Assembly: GCA_013397935.1 (NCBI GenBank)
Contig: VZRN01001114.1
Coordinates: forward strand, 785,507-849,506
DNA length: 64,000 bases
DNA from: Dasyornis broadbenti
Lineage: Eukaryota; Chordata; Aves; Passeriformes; Dasyornithidae
Direction of reading: 5' to 3'
The notes beneath the pieces are model-generated. The model did not search any database, had not been told where the DNA came from, and worked only from the letters and a program-made list of their open reading frames with translations. Both the position numbers and the translations under genes were made by a program. Shown here in pieces: positions 61,568 through 64,000 of this stretch (positions within the stretch are counted from its first letter, which is position 1; each line of letters begins with the position of its first letter).

Positions 61568-62565
61568 GTCGTGGNNNNNNNNNNNNNNNNNNNNNNNNNN
61601 NNNNNNNNNNNNNNNNNNNNNNNNNNNNNNNNNNNNNNNNNNNNNNNNNNNNNNNNNNNNNNNNNNNNNNNNNNNNNNNNNNNNNNNNNNNNNNNNNNNN
61701 NNNNNNNNNNNNNNNNNNNNNNNNNNNNNNNNNNNNNNNNNNNNNNNNNNNNNNNNNNNNNNNNNNNNNNNNNNNNNNNNNNNNNNNNNNNNNNNNNNNN
61801 NNNNNNNNNNNNNNNNNNNNNNNNNNNNNNNNNNNNNNNNNNNNNNNNNNNNNNNNNNNNNNNNNNNNNNNNNNNNNNNNNNNNNNNNNNNNNNNNNNNN
61901 NNNNNNNNNNNNNNNNNNNNNNNNNNNNNNNNNNNNNNNNNNNNNNNNNNNNNNNNNNNNNNNNNNNNNNNNNNNNNNNNNNNNNNNNNNNNNNNNNNNN
62001 NNNNNNNNNNNNNNNNNNNNNNNNNNNNNNNNNNNNNNNNNNNNNNNNNNNNNNNNNNNNNNNNNNNNNNNNNNNNNNNNNNNNNNNNNNNNNNNNNNNN
62101 NNNNNNNNNNNNNNNNNNNNNNNNNNNNNNNNNNNNNNNGCCGTAGCAGTTTTGGGGAGACTGCTTGCCTGTGTGGGACCCAGCGTCACTGTAGCAGTGT
62201 CGGGAGGGCTGCTGACAGTGAGACCCATGGCTACACAGAGGAAAAGAGCCTCACCCCAGGCAGGGGAAGAAGATCTGGGTGATGAACTGACCTAACCCCC
62301 CCCACGTCTTGTTCCCTTGTGCAGCTGCTGGGAAGGAGGGAGGGGGGTGAGCGGAGAAACGGTGGCCTTGAAGGGTTTATTTTACTTCTCATTTACTCCT
62401 CTGACTCTGTTAGTAATAAATTAGATCACTTTGTGACCTAAGTTAGTCCTGTTTTGCCATTTGAGTGCGTCTTCTCCCGGGTTTCCTTGTCTCAACTCAT
62501 GAGCCCTGGGTGTGGGTGTGTTAATTTGGGGGTACCTGGCATTTGGCCAGGCTCAAACTGTGACA
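61568..62565 (+). mobile_element. Avian ERV LTR interrupted by an assembly gap
   Basis: The left edge TGTCGTGG sits directly before the N run. The right edge is CTCAAACTGTGACA at 62552-62565. These ends are imperfect inverted copies (TG...CA), as expected of one LTR. The visible right part has a polyadenylation signal AATAAA at 62415, a GT/C-rich stretch after it, and GGTACCTGGCATTTGGCCAG near the end, typical of avian ERV LTRs. A primer-binding site follows 4 bp later, so this is a 5' LTR and not a solo one. Nominal length is 998 bp, but the gap size may be an estimate. Confidence 0.8.
61575..62139. other. Assembly gap, 565 N
   Basis: Unresolved bases only. ORFs of 200-270 codons that cross it are artefacts of reading N as open. 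The flanks place the gap inside an LTR. Confidence 0.99.
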
Positions 62566-62569
62566 TAAT

Positions 62570-62588
62570 TGGCGTCCCAACGTGCGGC
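62570..62588 (+). promoter_or_regulatory. Retroviral primer-binding site, tRNA-Lys type
   Basis: TGGCGTCCCAACGTGCGGC lies 4 bp after the LTR end. It resembles the site complementary to the 3' end of tRNA-Lys (the Lys-1,2 type used by many class II retroviruses), with one extra T and one G-to-C change. This is where minus-strand DNA synthesis of the provirus would have started. It fixes the + orientation and identifies the LTR as the 5' one. Confidence 0.75.
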
Positions 62589-64000
62589 TCGAGAAAGTGG
62601 AAGAGAAACTATAACAATTACCCATTCTACCTGACCTGTTTTTCCTTTCTTCATCATGCTGTCTGCAGCACCACCACAATGATTTAGGTCATTTTCAAAC
62701 AGAGTAGAGAGGAGTGAATCTAGAGTTTAGTGTACTGAAGGATATGAAGGTGAAGGTCAGATGGGGGAAACAACAAAGAAGCTTTTCTTCTTAAAACTGA
62801 CTTAATTTGACTAATTTGGCAGTTATTTTTCTGTCAAATGACACAGACAAACAAGTTAACCTTTAAAAGACATATGATACACAAATTCTGAGAGTATATG
62901 TGTAAATATGTGCATGCATATAAAATCATGCGTGTAACCATAGACATCTGCTTTCCGATTCAAGTCTCTCATTATCCTTTTCTTTACACAATGTGTAGCT
63001 AAAACAAGGAGCTCTTGACCAGTGTACCAATGGGTTAAAAACTGCTAGAAGACTAAGAGGCAGAAAAGTCAATCAAGGAATTTCTTGACCACAAAGGTAC
63101 AATTTATGGTTTAGGTACTCTCTGAGCCACAGTCTGAGAACAGCTGAAAGGTTTTAACAGGGAAATTATGATTGCACACTTTCTTATTGTTTTAGCCTTG
63201 CCCCTACTATTGTCCACTCTGGGATGGGGACCAGTCATCTTTCTCTGCCGGGGAAGCAGGGATGTGCTCTTGGCGTGATTTCACTGTGCTTACCTGACAG
63301 CAGGATGCAATGAAGATCCAGTTGCTGCAGCAGTCAGGAAGCTGTGTGAAGCGCTGTAAAGAAATGTGATACAGATGTGCTGTCTTTTAAAATTCAGATC
63401 TGATGCCAAGGCTACAATTACAGGATTTAGCTCAGCTGCCCCAGTCCCTCTCTGGGACAGGATAGGTTACATGTGGCATTTTGTTCCCAGCAGAGAGCTT
63501 GTGCCACCAATGTTAACTCATCCCTGTGAATGGAGCAGCTGACCGAGGGAAAGACTTTGCAGATTGAAAATACTGTTAAGGATCAGCTGGACTCTGGTCT
63601 TGACTGTCTCTCTCACACTAAAATCAGCACTATCTGTGCTGGAAGCTTCACTTTGAGGACTTAGCTAGTCTTAGATGTGATACAGCTGAAATAGCCACTT
63701 CAAGTTATTGTCACCCTGTTCAAAATGTGGGGGGAAGGCAAGGACTCAACTGAAACTAGTGAAAAACATGTAAAGAAATGTGTATTTTCAAATTATTCAA
63801 ATGCAAACAAGAGAGAATAAAAAGGAGAACTTTAAAAAACCCAAACCTTGAGAGTTTCCCTGCAAGAACTAGAGGTTCTCATGCTGAGGCTCTGTGGGTT
63901 TGAATGAGAAATCAACATAAAATGAATATGAAATAGTAACCTATACTACAACTGGCTCAGATTAGGCAGAGATTCCCTGAAATCCTATATATCTAAAATA
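62589..64000. other. Sequence downstream of the ERV leader; no viral genes seen
   Basis: A short purine-rich leader-like run (GAGAAAGTGGAAGAGAAAC) follows the primer-binding site. After that I see no gag, protease or pol reading frame and no second LTR up to the window end. The provirus is probably deleted internally shortly after the primer site, or the 3' part lies elsewhere. The remainder looks like ordinary AT-rich non-genic DNA with a TGTA/CATA-rich stretch near 62895-62925. Confidence 0.5.

Noticed and set aside
61410..62295. ORFs of 208-272 codons across the end of the window
   Set aside because: They consist almost entirely of N bases read as open codons in the assembly gap.
1..64000. 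CRISPR array, operon, toxin-antitoxin, phage or other prokaryotic system
   Set aside because: No regularly spaced direct repeats, no long co-oriented ORFs, and clear bird retroelements throughout.

Overview
This window is nuclear DNA from a bird. I found no convincing protein-coding gene, rRNA or tRNA, and no prokaryotic operon structure. The bird assignment rests on its repeats. CR1 LINE fragments are by far the commonest recognisable element, in both orientations, with typical CR1 3' tails and a degraded CR1 reverse-transcriptase region. Two long terminal repeats begin in the way common avian ERV LTRs do. I saw no mammalian Alu or L1. A songbird-like genome is plausible from the LTR type but is not proven. 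All the short ORFs look like chance openings or decayed repeat, and the sequence is probably intergenic or a long intron.

Layout. 1-5.7 kb is AT-rich, with one weak exon-like segment at 83-271. 5.7-6.3 kb holds a very old CR1/L3-like ORF2 remnant. 6.3-35 kb is mostly unique sequence with small CR1 pieces near 15.0, 17.5, 24.6 and 32.0 kb, a protein-like but unidentified ORF pair near 21.2-21.6 kb, a polypurine microsatellite at 28.69-28.85 kb, and a 46-bp element present twice (28.93 and 32.38 kb). 35.04-36.58 kb holds two CR1 copies head-to-tail on the + strand. 38-53 kb is a long stretch with almost no recognisable repeats and some very AT-rich parts. 53.2-56.2 kb holds minus-strand CR1, including the longest copy in the window, which appears to be split by about 0.7 kb of unrelated DNA. 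57.5-58.06 kb is a degraded LTR. 61.57-62.57 kb is a second LTR whose middle is an assembly gap of 565 N, followed directly by a tRNA-Lys-type primer-binding site and then by apparently non-viral DNA.

No genes work together here. The window mainly records retroelement insertion and decay, and I did not find a new biological system. The best leads are the two exon-like segments, the split CR1, the repeated 46-mer and the ERV around the gap.
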